Shown: positions 27,588-37,479, numbered from the stretch's first letter. The stretch: DNA of 64,000 bases from Eutrophomonas brisbanensis (GCA_038141705.1 JAYQIQ010000001.1:310001-374000), one strand, 5' to 3'. The notes: generated from the sequence alone by a model not told the origin. Translations and numbers: made by a program.

Positions 27588-29270
27588 ATGAAAATCTTTC
27601 GCTTCGAAAACATATGGCTGCTCGCACCGCGACAAACGAGCGAGACATGTCAACTTCCATCCGCACCGGAATCTAATTCTGGGGCGAAATCACAGGCAAG
27701 ACGAGCCTAATACGGAGCCTGTTTGAGACCCTTGGAGCCAAACCAGAAGGAAAAGCTTGAATCCTGGGATGAAAACTCTGTATCGCTGGTGGAGTTCACT
27801 GTAGATACGAAGCACTACTTCGCTTTGCACCAAGATGGTCGTCGTGCATTGTTCAACATGAATAACGAGTTAATTGCGACGACAACAAATATTGCGGATT
27901 GGTCAGCGCTTTTTTTGTAGGATTACAGAATTCAATTTAGTGTTTTCTGACAAAGAATCTGAAGTTCAGCCCGGCAGCCCTGACTGTTTTTTTTCTGCCC
28001 TTTTACATTAATCAAGATGGGAGTTGGCAATCCGACTGGAATACTTTTCGTGGAATGCAGAGGTTTCGCGCTCCATGGGGCGCCATTCTCGAATATTTCA
28101 CCGGTGTCTGCCCACCTGAGTATTACCGTGCAAAAGCAGAACGTGATCAGGAAACTCGACAACTTGACGAGCAAAAGCGTGAAGCCAAGTTGCTGGAACG
28201 CACTCGTGAGCGCTTTGGGCGCACACTTACGCTATCCGGTCCCAAAGTACAACCTGAAAACTTTGAACATGAAATTGCACTTCTCATCCACGAAGTCACG
28301 GACCTTAATAAGCAACAAGAAATTTTGCGAAGTTCAGCTCTGAGCGAGCAAGACTTACTAAGCAGTTTGCATCAACAAATTCGGTTGGCTGAGGAAGCAC
28401 TGGCTCATAACCGGGACCCAACCTATTTGCGAGCAGAACCGGATGAACCATTGGTTTGCCCGGTATGCAACGCTGAACATTCAAAGTCTTTTCTTTGATG
28501 TTTTATCGTATGCAGAAGATGCCCGAGTGCTCAGAGACTTAGTTGCGCGACTTCGCACAGATGCTGACGAGGTAAGGCGCCGATATGTAGTTACAACAGC
28601 TGCACTAGGTGCGCTTAACGAGAACCACTTGAGGATTTCCAAGGTTCTGGATACTCGAAAAAGGTGACCTCAAGTTCAAGGATATTGTCGACAGTATGGG
28701 AGCAGAAAGCGCTTTTGCCGCCTTCGAGGTTGAGCGTAAAGAACTTCAAGCTGAAATCGACAAGGGCCTTGGGATAGTCGATAGTTTGGATGAGCGAATG
28801 AAAGAACTCCGAAGCAAAAAAGATCTAAAACTATTCTTGATGCATTCCGAGATTACTATGCGACAAGCAGAAATTCTTTGGCGCTGCCCAGCGTAAACAC
28901 GGCCAAAATTCGACTCACGAGCCGCCCCGATCTCTCTGGTAGCGGAGGTCCACGTTCAATATTGGCCTATTACGCAGCGTTGTGGCGCACATGCAATAGC
29001 AGTCTTGGAGCGTACAGCGTACCAGTTGTAGTTGATTCGCCCAATCAGCAGGGGCAGGACGATATCAACCTCCCAACTATTCTGAAATTTATTGCTAATG
29101 AGCTACCGGAAAATATGCAACTAATTGTTGGCCTAGAGTCCTCGTCTGATTTTGTCTTTGACAACGAGATCATTCTTAACAAACAATATTCGCTTCTAAT
29201 TGACGAAGAATGGACTGCCGTTGAGTCAGTTGTCGAGCCATTGCTTCAGAAGATGCACACCGCTTTCTAA
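27588..29270 (+). CDS. SMC/Rad50-like ATPase (LmuB/DdmC-like), several frameshifts
   Basis: About 560 residues after reconstruction. Start MKIFRFENIWLLAPR at 27588. Walker A is in ITGKTSLIRSLFETLGA (27690-27740). A coiled coil around 28050-28430 leads to a zinc-hook-like pair LVCPVCNAEHSKS (28455), then a second coiled coil. Near the C-terminus an ABC-type signature (DLSGSGGPRS) is followed by Walker B VPVVVDSPNQQGQD. This is the Rad50-like head-hook-head plan of Lamassu LmuB and Vibrio DdmC. Breaks lie near 27635, 27685, 27760, 27920, 28500, 28660 and 28830-28870. It follows the nuclease gene by 33 bases. Confidence 0.68.
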
Positions 29271-29408
29271 ATAGCTGATCTGAATCACTCTCCATTTCGA
29301 AATCGATCATGGTTACTGAGAGTAAGATTTTTGAGATTGCTCTTTGTTAACCGAAGTCAATTATGTTGCAAACCTGAACGACTGATCAAGCATTGGAGTT
29401 TGACTCCA

Positions 29409-29815
29409 TCAGTATCTCTTTGTAGCAATCTTAGCCAAGCCCCGTTTCCATTGCAGCTCCCACAGCGTGGCGGATCAGCCAAGTCAAATAACGTGATGTA
29501 ATTTGGAAGCGTGTCGTCCAAGATGGCAGCGACAATATCGGGGGCCAGCGAAGTCAAGTTGACCATCCGGCTGACATAGCTGTTGTCGACTCCCTCCAGC
29601 GTCGCAATCTCCGTGAGGTTCTTTACCTGTCCGGATTCCAGCATGGCCAACCATCGGTGACCTCTGGCCAATGCCATTTGTGTTGGCGTTGGCTCACCAT
29701 CCAGTCGAGGATGAAAGTCCGTACCATCCGGCATCATTGCCGCCTTGCGTCGCCCCGGCGCGTGATCTTGATCGGGAAAGTCACATTCAAGCTGCCATCG
29801 CTTGGCCACCACCAC
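29409..29815 (-). CDS. ParB-like/HTH protein of a recombinase module
   Basis: About 135-150 residues. A helix-turn-helix-like core reads NLTEIATLEGVDNSYVSRMV, followed by TSLAPDIVAAILDDTLPNYI. Proteins like this are commonly found directly downstream of serine recombinases with DUF2924 partners; function unknown. A frame break near 29465 moves the natural stop to 29409 (ending LWELQWKRGLAKIATKRY). The N-terminus may extend to about 29845, overlapping the recombinase end. Confidence 0.55.
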
Positions 29816-29834
29816 ATCCGCTTCGCCGGCGACT

Positions 29835-31197
29835 TTAATCTTCGTTTTCGTTCACGCCACCACCTCTGCAGAATCTTCCTCGACAACAGAGTCTTAATTC
29901 CGCGCCAACCGTTCGATACCATTCGGCCGGGTGCAACTCAATGTTGTGGGCCGTGACCACCACCTTGGTGATCACCCAGACGAACAATGCGTTCTTGTTC
30001 GACCGGAAAAAGCTGATCATGTCTTGTCGATCTGCAGCATCGCGATACACACCTTAGCTTCATCAACCTGCAGGTCCCGGCAATCATCAATTGAGCCGCG
30101 GGTCTTGAGATCAGGTGCGCACAAGATACGGCGCAGTTGCGCCACGACATTGGCTTCAATTCGATAGCAGGAAACCGTGGCAAACCCGATGCGCCAGCGT
30201 GTTCCTTGTTTTCTCGGGTGTGGATGTAATACCGGTACAACTTGCCTGCCCCCTTGCGTGTCCAAGCAGCTGTCAATGCGCGCCCATCGGCACCCTCCAC
30301 GATGCCCTTCAGCAGAAACAGCACAGTCGCGCGCGTGTAATTGCCTCGCATGCGGGGACTGATCTTCAAGACCGACTGCACAGCGTTCCAAGTGCTGGGT
30401 TCGATCAAGGGCTGATGCTCGCCCTTGAACCATTCGTCCTTAATACACAACTCACCCAGGTAAGTTCGGTTGCCCAAGAGTTTATAGATCAGACTTTTAT
30501 CAATCAGCTTGCCCGCGCGGACGTTTCCATCTTGCGTAGTCCAGGCTTTGGATGACGCCATCCAAGCGCAATTCTTTCACTAGCTTGGTACTGGAGCCGA
30601 GCTCTACGAACCGCTTGAAGATGTGTTGTATCACCCGGGCTTCAGCGCTCATTCGGAATCAGCCGGCGATCTTTCACGTCATAGCCAAGTGGTGGGATAC
30701 CGCCCGTCGCCATACCCTTTCGTTTGGAGGCGGTGATCTTGTCGCGAATCCGCCTCGCCGGTGACTTCGTTCGAACTGGCAAAGGACGGCAAGACATTCA
30801 GCATCAGCCGCCCCATCGATGTGGTGGTATTAAACTGCTGCGTCACCGACACGAATGACACCCCGATTCGCTCGAACACTTCGACCATTTTTGAAAAGTC
30901 CGCCAAGCTACGAGTCATGCGGTCGATCTTGTAGACAACAACGATATCGATACGACCGTCTTCGATATCAGCCAATAACCGCCGCAGGCCAGGTCGTTCC
31001 ATGTTACCGCCAGAGAAGCCGCCATCATCGTAATCATCAGCGACTGGAATCCAGCCTTCGTTACGCTGACTAGCAATGTAGGCGTGGCCTGCTTCCTTCT
31101 GCGCATCAATCGAATTGAATGTCTGATCCAATCGCTCATCACTCGACACACGGCAGTAGACAGCGCAACGCTGGCGTCGCTTGAGAACCTCGCTCAT
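29835..31197 (-). CDS. Large serine recombinase, frameshifted
   Basis: The resolvase domain (31197-30770) has the catalytic serine in CAVYCRVSSDERLDQTF, the arginine motif KIDRMTRSLADF and YDDGGFSGGNMERPGL. The Recombinase domain (NRTYLGELCIKDEWFKGEHQ) and C-terminal zinc-beta-ribbon/coiled region follow in other frames, ending ...GGGVNENED at 29835. Frame breaks lie near 30680-30620 and 30060-30000. Start 31197 is chosen because it follows GGGGTGCGGG and does not overlap the upstream DUF2924 gene. Such proteins integrate or excise mobile elements; no attachment site was identified. Confidence 0.8.
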
Positions 31198-31244
31198 TAC
31201 CCGCACCCCTTTCTTCACCAAATGCTTGGGTGCTGTAGAGGATT

Positions 31245-31692
31245 TCAATCAAAGAACACTGGCCCTGACCATGCCGTACCGGTGATTTCTTTGGCGATGC
31301 GCGAGAGGCTTCGATAAGGACGTCCCTCGAATTCATACTGGCCATCGACCGTGACCATGATCCGATATTCCTTACCCTGATACTCGCGGGTGAAAACCGT
31401 ACCGGCCATCAGGCGTATATCCCGGTCGCGTTTTTGTTTTTGAATCGATGATTTGCTGAATACGGCGCTTATTCGATCCATAGCGCACGATCAACTTTGC
31501 GGAATTCAATTTCACCATAGCACGGCCAGTAAGCGATGCGTCGTTCAAGAAACTGTCAGTTTGTGCGTCAGGGTATCGCTGCCGACAAGCTTTTCCAGAG
31601 GGACCGGATGTCGGCCATCGGTAGATCGGGCAATCCGGCGATTGGGCCAATACAGAGAGTGGCGTGGCATAGGGCGATGAAGCAGTGGTCAT
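31245..31692 (-). CDS. DUF2924 protein, frameshifted
   Basis: About 149 residues. The C-terminal frame (31245-31481) has the DUF2924 pattern LMAGTVFTREYQGKEYRI then YEFEGRPYRSLSRIAKEITG and TAWSGPVFF. The N-terminal half (start MTTASSPYA at 31692) becomes recognisable only by changing frame near 31640 and 31560 (MADIRSLWKSL, LERRIAYW, EIEFRKVDRALW). DUF2924 proteins are usual upstream partners of serine recombinases in prophages and integrative elements; the mechanism is unknown. Confidence 0.68.
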
Positions 31693-31935
31693 TTGGACTC
31701 CCACGCTGACGGTGTTTGTCGGGTCCCGTATGAACGCTCTGGTTACGGAATAGCCAAGTCCTAAATGACTCTTTGAGACCCTATTTTCTGACTTCGAGCA
31801 GAGCTTTTCCCAGAGGCCCGGGACATACCCCCTTGCCAGCAGGGCAGATACCTCGTCCATGCGCTCTGCAACGGTCATGGATTCTGGCGGGCGGCGGTTG
31901 ATTTCGTGCATTGGGTACCAATCATTGAGGTTCAA
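31690..31935 (-). CDS. Small conserved protein upstream of DUF2924
   Basis: About 80 residues, starting MNLNDWYPMHEINRRPPESM and including MTVAERMDEVSALLARGY. Short proteins with this ERxDEVxxxLAxGxxRLW pattern commonly precede DUF2924 genes in recombinase modules. The frame reads through into the DUF2924 start without a stop, so a base error near 31830-31700 is likely and its end is uncertain. Function unknown. Confidence 0.5.
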
Positions 31936-32065
31936 CGATACAAGGTAGAAATTGTGGGGCGAGAAGCCGCCTGAAAACCCATCAGCAAGTTGCTAACGGA
32001 AGCGGAAAGGCGCGGAAAAATAGAACGACTATTTACTAAATTGAAACTTCTATGACAGGTTGCAA

Positions 32066-32083
32066 AGAGAACGAACGTTCTCT
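32066..32083. promoter_or_regulatory. Perfect palindrome, likely operator of the LexA-like repressor
   Basis: AGAGAACG-AA-CGTTCTCT is a perfect 8-bp inverted repeat with a 2-base centre, ending 11 bases before the GTG start of the LexA-like gene at 32095. The GAAC...GTTC arms are typical of LexA-family half-sites. It is positioned to block transcription or translation initiation of that gene, implying autorepression. Confidence 0.65.
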
Positions 32084-32094
32084 AAAATATAGCC

Positions 32095-32682
32095 GTGAAG
32101 AAAGCTATTAACGACAGAGAAAATCTTGCCAGCCTGCAAAGCTACTACGCCGAGCACCGCGTGTTGCCCTCTTACGCCCGTTTGATGAGCCTGCTTGGTT
32201 ATGCCTCCAAGTCGGCAGTCAAAAGCGCTGGAAAGGCTTCTGAGGACGCTGGGTTACTCGACCGCACGCCAGATGGCGACTGGTCACCTAGCGAACGCTT
32301 CTTCGAGCGGGCGATTGCAACCCAGCCTGTGCCAGCGGGGATGCCCATCGCAGCTGATAGTGATACTCATGAGCCAATCACCATTGACCGGTTTTTAATC
32401 GATCAACCTACGAAAACTATACTCATTCGGGTGAAGGGCGACAGCATGGTGGACGCCGGTATCCACAACGGTGATTTAGCCGTTGTAGAACGTACCAGCG
32501 AGGCCACGCCGGGGAACATCGTGGTCGCAATCGTCGACGATGAATTCACATTAAAAACTCTAGCGAGAGACAAAGTCGGATATCACCTGCTTCCTGCCAA
32601 TGCGAATTACGCCATCATTCGACCAGCTGGCAAGCTTGAGATTTTCGGTGTCATGGTTGGACTAGTGCGTAAATACTCATGA
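32095..32682 (+). CDS. LexA-like S24 peptidase repressor
   Basis: 195 residues, start GTG. N-terminal winged-helix region (YAEHRVLPSYARLMSLLGYA) and C-terminal S24 domain with the catalytic serine in IRVKGDSMVDAGIHNGDLAV and lysine in EFTLKTLARDKVGYHLLPAN. The cleavage Ala-Gly pair is not obvious; QPVPAGMPIAAD near residue 80 has an AG dipeptide that fits. Such proteins repress SOS-type or mobile-element genes and self-cleave with RecA. Its own promoter carries a perfect palindrome. It is divergent from the recombinase module. Confidence 0.82.
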   Translation: MKKAINDRENLASLQSYYAEHRVLPSYARLMSLLGYASKSAVKSAGKASEDAGLLDRTPDGDWSPSERFFERAIATQPVPAGMPIAADSDTHEPITIDRFLIDQPTKTILIRVKGDSMVDAGIHNGDLAVVERTSEATPGNIVVAIVDDEFTLKTLARDKVGYHLLPANANYAIIRPAGKLEIFGVMVGLVRKYS

Positions 32683-32834
32683 GGACAATAAAAATTGAAA
32701 ATATTCTCACCCACCCATTTTCTACGCCACGTATCTAAACCAGCGCTGCATGGTTTCACACAGGCTCATCCGATCTTCCCTCGCTTGACCATTGACTGGA
32801 GTGTTCAGAAAATTCATTAGCAGACAACGTTCAT

Positions 32835-33697
32835 GCCGCCATCGAGGTGCTGCAAACTTCTCTGCTCACAACTGATCTTACCGAAAAAGAAAAAATCGGC
32901 AATCGCTGATGATTTGAATCTCTGGCACGATGATTTGCGACGTGTTCACCTCCTCACCAACGATCTGGCAGTCAATGAATTTCATCTTGGCTGTGCTAAT
33001 GACACTGAGGCGTTAACTGCTTTTGACGGTCGTGATAAACGTGAGAAGGCGCTGTGGGTCTTTCATGCGCGGGACAAATTATTCCGTGATGTCGAACTGC
33101 ACCTGGCCTTCCAAGCAAAGGCCATGGGAAATACTGGAAGAAGCACCGCATTGAACCAGGTCTGGATTTAACCAATGAACGGGCAAAGCTGGAAGCGTTC
33201 AGTCACGAGGTAGCCAAGCTCTACGAAAAATCTGGTGGCGGAAAAAGCGCTCACATCGAGCGAAGCATCCTTGCTTCTGATGGCAGCATCCAACTGACTA
33301 TCTATGTCGAAGGCCCACTGACAGCACTGGCGCACTTCACCGAAAATAAATTCAATCGCGTCACCACGCGTATCGTTTCTCGAAACTGCTATCGTCTACC
33401 AACCAGCAACTGGTGTAATCGAAAGCGTAGTCAAAGGGGGCGCAAAAGCTCATCAGGCCGTACTGCAGCTTTTCGGCAAGCATGTAGTCGGGCGAGATAT
33501 CACGCCAGCAGAAATTGAGAAGACGCGCTTTAAACTTAATGAGCTGCGTGAGGGACTGGAAACATTTGAAGACCTGTCGCACCTTGGGGTTGAAAATTCG
33601 CTTGCGCCGTGCACAGTTCAGGCCGCGTCACACCGGTATTTCCATTCGTATCGAAGCCTCTCCAGAACAACATCAAGACGACGCGATCGAACTGGCG
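32835..33697 (+). pseudogene. Unknown protein, frameshifted and truncated at 3' end
   Basis: An open coding signal of about 285 codons can be followed through at least four frame changes (near 32910, 33140, 33380, 33590). Readable parts include FHARDKLFRDVELHLAFQAK, LEAFSHEVAKLYEKSGGGKS, TIYVEGPLTALAHFTENKFN, SVVKGGAKAHQAVLQLFGKH, RLRRAQFRPRHTG and IRIEASPEQHQDDAIELAR. No domain is recognised. It follows the LexA-like gene on the same strand and stops abruptly where a thiC fragment begins on the other strand, so the C-terminus is missing. Confidence 0.5.
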
Positions 33698-33959
33698 CGC
33701 AGCACCGGCAGGCCGGAGCGGATGTCGACCTTGGCGGCCGGATCGGAATAAGGGCCGGAACAGTCGTAAACGTAGATCGGCGGATTCCGCTCGCCGCCGA
33801 AAGCGGTCGGCGTGTCTGCCTGTGAGACCTCTCGCATCGGCACCCGGATACCCGCGCGCGAACCCTGAACATAGATCTGCGGGAATTGGGCAGCGGCTGG
33901 ACTGCAGCCTCATCGACATGGGCATTGGTGGCGAGGAATTTAGTGGCCTTTGTCATCAA
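33698..33959 (-). pseudogene. thiC: thiC fragment (phosphomethylpyrimidine synthase N-terminus)
   Basis: About 87 N-terminal residues of ThiC: MTKATKFLATNAHVDEAAVQ, then after a one-base frame change near 33880, IRVPMREVSQADTPTAFGG, NPPIYVYDCSGPYSDP and AAKVDIRSGLPVLRA. The rest of the roughly 620-residue protein, including the radical-SAM C-terminal motif, is absent. The coding similarity ends at 33698 where the truncated unknown gene begins. No TPP riboswitch was found upstream, which would be expected for an intact thiC. Confidence 0.8.
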
Positions 33960-34112
33960 TATTCAACCTTTGCTAGACCCGTTTTCCAGAACAAGAAAGG
34001 AATTAATTTTGTAGGGACTAGGTAATTCTTTGGCTGGCAATCAGGAGATATTCACACGCAGGAAAACTCATCCCAGGTAATGAATATCCCTGATCCATAC
34101 CGTTAATGTGCG

Positions 34113-34568
34113 CTAATGCTGCTCTCGAATTAGCAGCAAAGAGGTCGTGGCGATTCGGGTCAGATTTTCTGCGACACTCCCAACCAACATCCGTTCGGAA
34201 GCCTCTTCGGCCGTGAGTTCCGACAACGATCGATCTGCATTCCAGTCTTGAGCAGCACTGACCAGCATCTCTGCCACACGGTGTTTCGCGGATTCAATCA
34301 GCAAGCTATCGGCATTGCAGCCGGCATCCTTCGCCTTCGCCACTGCTGTATCCAGCATCTTTTTGCCGTCCTCCCGCATTTGCTCCTTGGTAGCCTCAAT
34401 ATTGATATAGGAGCCAATGCCCATGCCATGTTGAACCAATGAGGACTCATCGGCTGCATACACAATACGAATATTTGCCTGCAACGATCTGGCGATCAGA
34501 ATTACCTCCTCCAATGCTTTGGCGGAACAGGAACTGCTGTCGATACCAATTAAAATTCGCTTGTACAT
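34113..34568 (-). CDS. Universal stress protein (UspA family)
   Basis: 151 residues. Start MYKRILIGIDSSSCSAKALE matches the Usp ATP-binding beta strand. The C-terminus LVGSVAENLTRIATTSLLLI matches the family end (G-x2-GS-x3-N). The usual ATP-binding loop GTHGRRG is visible only in an alternative frame around 34215, so two compensating indels seem to scramble about ten residues. It lies 14 bases after the permease stop on the same strand. Usp proteins are cytosolic stress proteins of varied function. Confidence 0.8.
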   Translation of the reverse strand: MYKRILIGIDSSSCSAKALEEVILIARSLQANIRIVYAADESSLVQHGMGIGSYINIEATKEQMREDGKKMLDTAVAKAKDAGCNADSLLIESAKHRVAEMLVSAAQDWNADRSLSELTAEEASERMLVGSVAENLTRIATTSLLLIREQH

Positions 34569-34582
34569 TTGTCTCTCCAGAT

Positions 34583-36193
34583 TTAATGACTCGAAACAAC
34601 GGGCGCCGAGGAGTGAATGACCATGTCAGTAAAGGCGGAACATAGGCCTGCAACATGACCAGGACGCCAACCAGACAGGCGAGAGCAATGGAGTGGAAGA
34701 AGACGTAGCGCAGGATATCGCCTTCATGATTGAACCAGCGGGTAGCGGTCGAGGCGACCACGATCGATTGTGCGTCAACCATCTTGCCCATCATTTCACC
34801 CGAACTGTTGGCTGCACCATCAGGTTAGGACTCAGGCCCAACTGATCTGCGGCAACCTTCTGCATGCCGCCAAACAGCACGTTCGAGGCCGTATCCGAAC
34901 CGGTTAGCGCCACGCCCAGCCAGCCCATAAGTGTTCCGAAGAATGGCGGCATCCAGCCCGTATTAGCGAACGCCGGCCGAGGGTAGTATCGGTGCTGAGA
35001 AGCGCGTCAAGGAGCCTAGACCGCTTTTCACCGACGACGGTCAGCAGCGAGTAGCGCACCAGCCAGAGCGTGCTGCCGAACGTCTGGGATTAGCCGTGCA
35101 ACGGGTTACTTCAGCTTAATCAACCCGCCAACGATCGCTGATGAGCAGATACCGGTGCCTGTGGCCGACAGCAGGTTCAGGGTATAGACCGCGCCCCTTC
35201 CTTAGTGGGCACTTGACGACAGGCAACTTTCTCAATCCAGTTTGTCCAGACCTTCGATCGGAAACTTGGGAGCGAAAATGTTGTTGAAGAAGGCCTTAAC
35301 ATCAGGCAGACCCCAGATGAACACAAATACAGTAAGAATCACCCAAGGCGTCCAGGCACGAATCACATCGGCGCGTGCGTGACGTTTTTAGCGGTGCCAT
35401 CTCGTGCCCTTCGCCGCCATCCGTTTCCCCATGCCCCTTCAGCGATACCACCGAGCGCCAGATCTTCTTGGGCTGCCAGATTTTCAGGAAAGCGCGACCA
35501 GACAAACCATCGAAACAATCGCGGCAATTAGCGTCCACCAGTTCCGGGCCGATGTAGTTCGGAAACCAGAAACTGCATCACCGCAAAGCTCGCGCCGGTG
35601 ACGAGGATTGCCGGCCAGATTTCCCACACATCGCCTTGCGTCCAGCAAGGCTCCAGATCAGCCAGAACGGCACAAGCAGCAGAAGAAACGGTAATTGGCG
35701 ACCCACCATCGCCGTCACCCCATCACATCGTAGCCGTGCACTTTGGCCAGCGTGATGATCGGCGTACCCAGCGCACCGTAGGCAACCGGAGCGGTATTGG
35801 CGATCAGTGAAAGACCAGAGGCCGCCAGCGGGGAGAAGCCCAAAACCCATCAGAATCAGCGTCGTCACGGCCACCGGCGTTCCGAAACCTGCTTGCACCC
35901 TGCAAAGAAGGCTCCTCGGGCGAAGGCTATAAGCAGCAGTTGCAGGCGACGGTCCTCGGTGATGCCTGCGATCGAGTCCTGTAGGATCCGGAAGCTGCCG
36001 TTCCGCTCGGTTAGTTGGTGCAGAAAAATGATGTTGAGCACGATCCAGCCAATCGGCAACAGCCCGGTGAAGCCGCCATACATCGCAGCCTTTCCGGCCA
36101 TTTCGGCGGGCATGCCATAAGCAAAGACGGCAACGGCAAGAGCCGAAATCAGGCCCATTGCGGCCGCTATATGGGCCTTGTCGCTATCGATTT
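34583..36193 (-). pseudogene. L-lactate/glycolate permease, 5'-truncated by IS3 element
   Basis: LctP-family membrane transporter, readable in fragments across many frames: HIAAAMGLISALAVAVFAYG, EMAGKAAMYGGFTGLLPIGW, GFGTPVAVTTLILMGF, MVGRQLPFLLLLVPFW, SIVVASTATRWFNHEGDILR and the C-terminus ending VVSSH at 34583. E. coli LldP and GlcA import lactate and glycolate. Given the glc/gcl genes nearby, glycolate is the likely substrate. The first 180 or so residues are missing; the frame ends at the IS3 border, and the missing part is not on the other side of the element. Confidence 0.75.
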
Positions 36194-36194
36194 T

Positions 36195-37067
36195 CTAGAC
36201 GCTTCGCTGCCTCTCGAAAAACTGCTGCTCAAATTGTACTGGCGACTTCTTCCCGTTATAGCCGTGGCGGCGCTTCGGGTTGTAGAACATTTCGATGTAA
36301 TCGAAGACATCCTGCCGTGCCGCTTCGCGTGTTGGATAGGTCTTGCGTTTGACTCTTTCGCGCTTTAACAACTGGAAGAAACTCTCGGCCACGGCATTGT
36401 CGTGGCAATTTCCTCGGCGGCTCATACTACCGACGAGGCCATTCGCCCTCAAAAACGATTGCCAATCCTCGCTGGAAAACTGACTGCCCTGGTCGGAGTG
36501 CACCAGCACCGGCTGTTTGGGCTTGCGCCGCCAGATCGCCATCAGCAAGGCTGAGAGCACCAATTCCCGATCGATCCGGCTCTGCATCGACCAGCCGACG
36601 ACCTGCCGTGAAAACAAGTCCAGCACCACGGCCAGATACAACCAGCCTTCGTGCGTACGGAGGTACGTGATGTCGGTCACCCACGCTTGGTTCGGCGCCG
36701 CCACATCGAACTGCCGATCCAATCGGTTCGGCGCGATCACCGCGGGCATACCGCCGACATGAGGATGGCGGCGATAGCCCGACTGCGAACGCAGCCCGGC
36801 CGCCTTCATCAATCGGTAGACGCGTTGCTCGCCACATGGCTCACCCAGATCCCGCAAATCGGCATGCACCTTGCGATAGCCGTAGACAGCGCCACTATGC
36901 AACCAGGACTGCTTGATCTGCCCCGTCAGCCGCTGGTTCTCGATGTTACGCGCCGATCGGGGTTGATGACGCCATGCGTAATAGCCGCTGGGATGCACCT
37001 TGAGCACACGGCACAGCGTACGCACCGCATGCTGCCGCTCGTGGTCTCGGATGAATGCGTACCTCAC
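36195..37067 (-). CDS. IS3-family transposase OrfB
   Basis: 290 residues, intact. HTH_21-type N-terminus (VYGYRKVHADLRDLG) and rve integrase core with the DDE triad: WVTDITYLRTHEGW (D), VLVHSDQGSQF (D) and CHDNAVAESFFQLLKRE (E, 35 residues after the second D). It cuts and joins DNA ends. The start GTG overlaps the natural orfA stop (GTGA), the standard coupling in IS3 elements where OrfAB is made by -1 frameshifting. Confidence 0.93.
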   Translation of the reverse strand: MRYAFIRDHERQHAVRTLCRVLKVHPSGYYAWRHQPRSARNIENQRLTGQIKQSWLHSGAVYGYRKVHADLRDLGEPCGEQRVYRLMKAAGLRSQSGYRRHPHVGGMPAVIAPNRLDRQFDVAAPNQAWVTDITYLRTHEGWLYLAVVLDLFSRQVVGWSMQSRIDRELVLSALLMAIWRRKPKQPVLVHSDQGSQFSSEDWQSFLRANGLVGSMSRRGNCHDNAVAESFFQLLKRERVKRKTYPTREAARQDVFDYIEMFYNPKRRHGYNGKKSPVQFEQQFFERQRSV

Positions 37068-37344
37068 CCGGACTGTTTGGCAAAGTACGCGGCGGCCTTT
37101 TTAAAATGTCGCGCTCCTCGGTCACGCGTTTCAATTCCGCTTCGAGCCGCTTGAGCTTGGCCGCCTGGTCTTCCAGCGCAAGACGCTTCTCGGCCGGGAT
37201 CCCGTAACGCTTGATCCACTGGTACAGGCTCCAGCTCGACACCCCGAGTCGAACCGACACATCCTTTACCGCAAAGCCACGCTCGGTCACCTGCCGAACT
37301 GCTTCGATTTTGAATTCTTCCGTGTACTTCGGACTGCTACTCAT
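37064..37344 (-). CDS. IS3-family transposase OrfA
   Basis: About 94 residues, helix-turn-helix then leucine zipper: KYTEEFKIEAVRQVTERGFA, VSSWSLYQWIKRYGIP, RLEAELKRVTEERDIL. The standard end (KKAAAYFAKQSG then TGA) is found only if the A-run at about 37105 is one base longer than shown. This A-run is also where IS3 elements carry their programmed -1 slippage site, so the single missing A is either a base-call loss or a change to the slippage site. Confidence 0.85.
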
Positions 37345-37479
37345 GACACCTCCTCGTTGCCCAAATTGTAGGCTCAGAAGCGTCTAGGGTTTCGATAGCG
37401 ATTCACCGAGTTCTTCTCGCTAAGCCTCGTGAGCCATACCCCTCTAAATGAATTTTGGAAAAAACTGTTTGTTGGAGCG

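Larger units (their letters stand above)
36195..37388 (-). mobile_element. IS3-family insertion sequence
   Basis: About 1.19 kb with orfA and orfB transposase genes. Terminal inverted repeats share CTAGACGCTTC (36195- and its complement ending 37388). The similarity extends outward: both ends also carry CGCTATCGA a few bases outside (36182-36190 and 37391-37399, inverted), so the true ends may lie farther out or the target was palindromic. It cuts the permease gene at its left side. Confidence 0.85.

Noticed and set aside
33960..34112. TPP riboswitch upstream of the thiC start
   Set aside because: No CUGAGA core or ACCUGA...AUGCCAGCG-like THI element could be found on the minus strand; the leader seems absent or unrelated.
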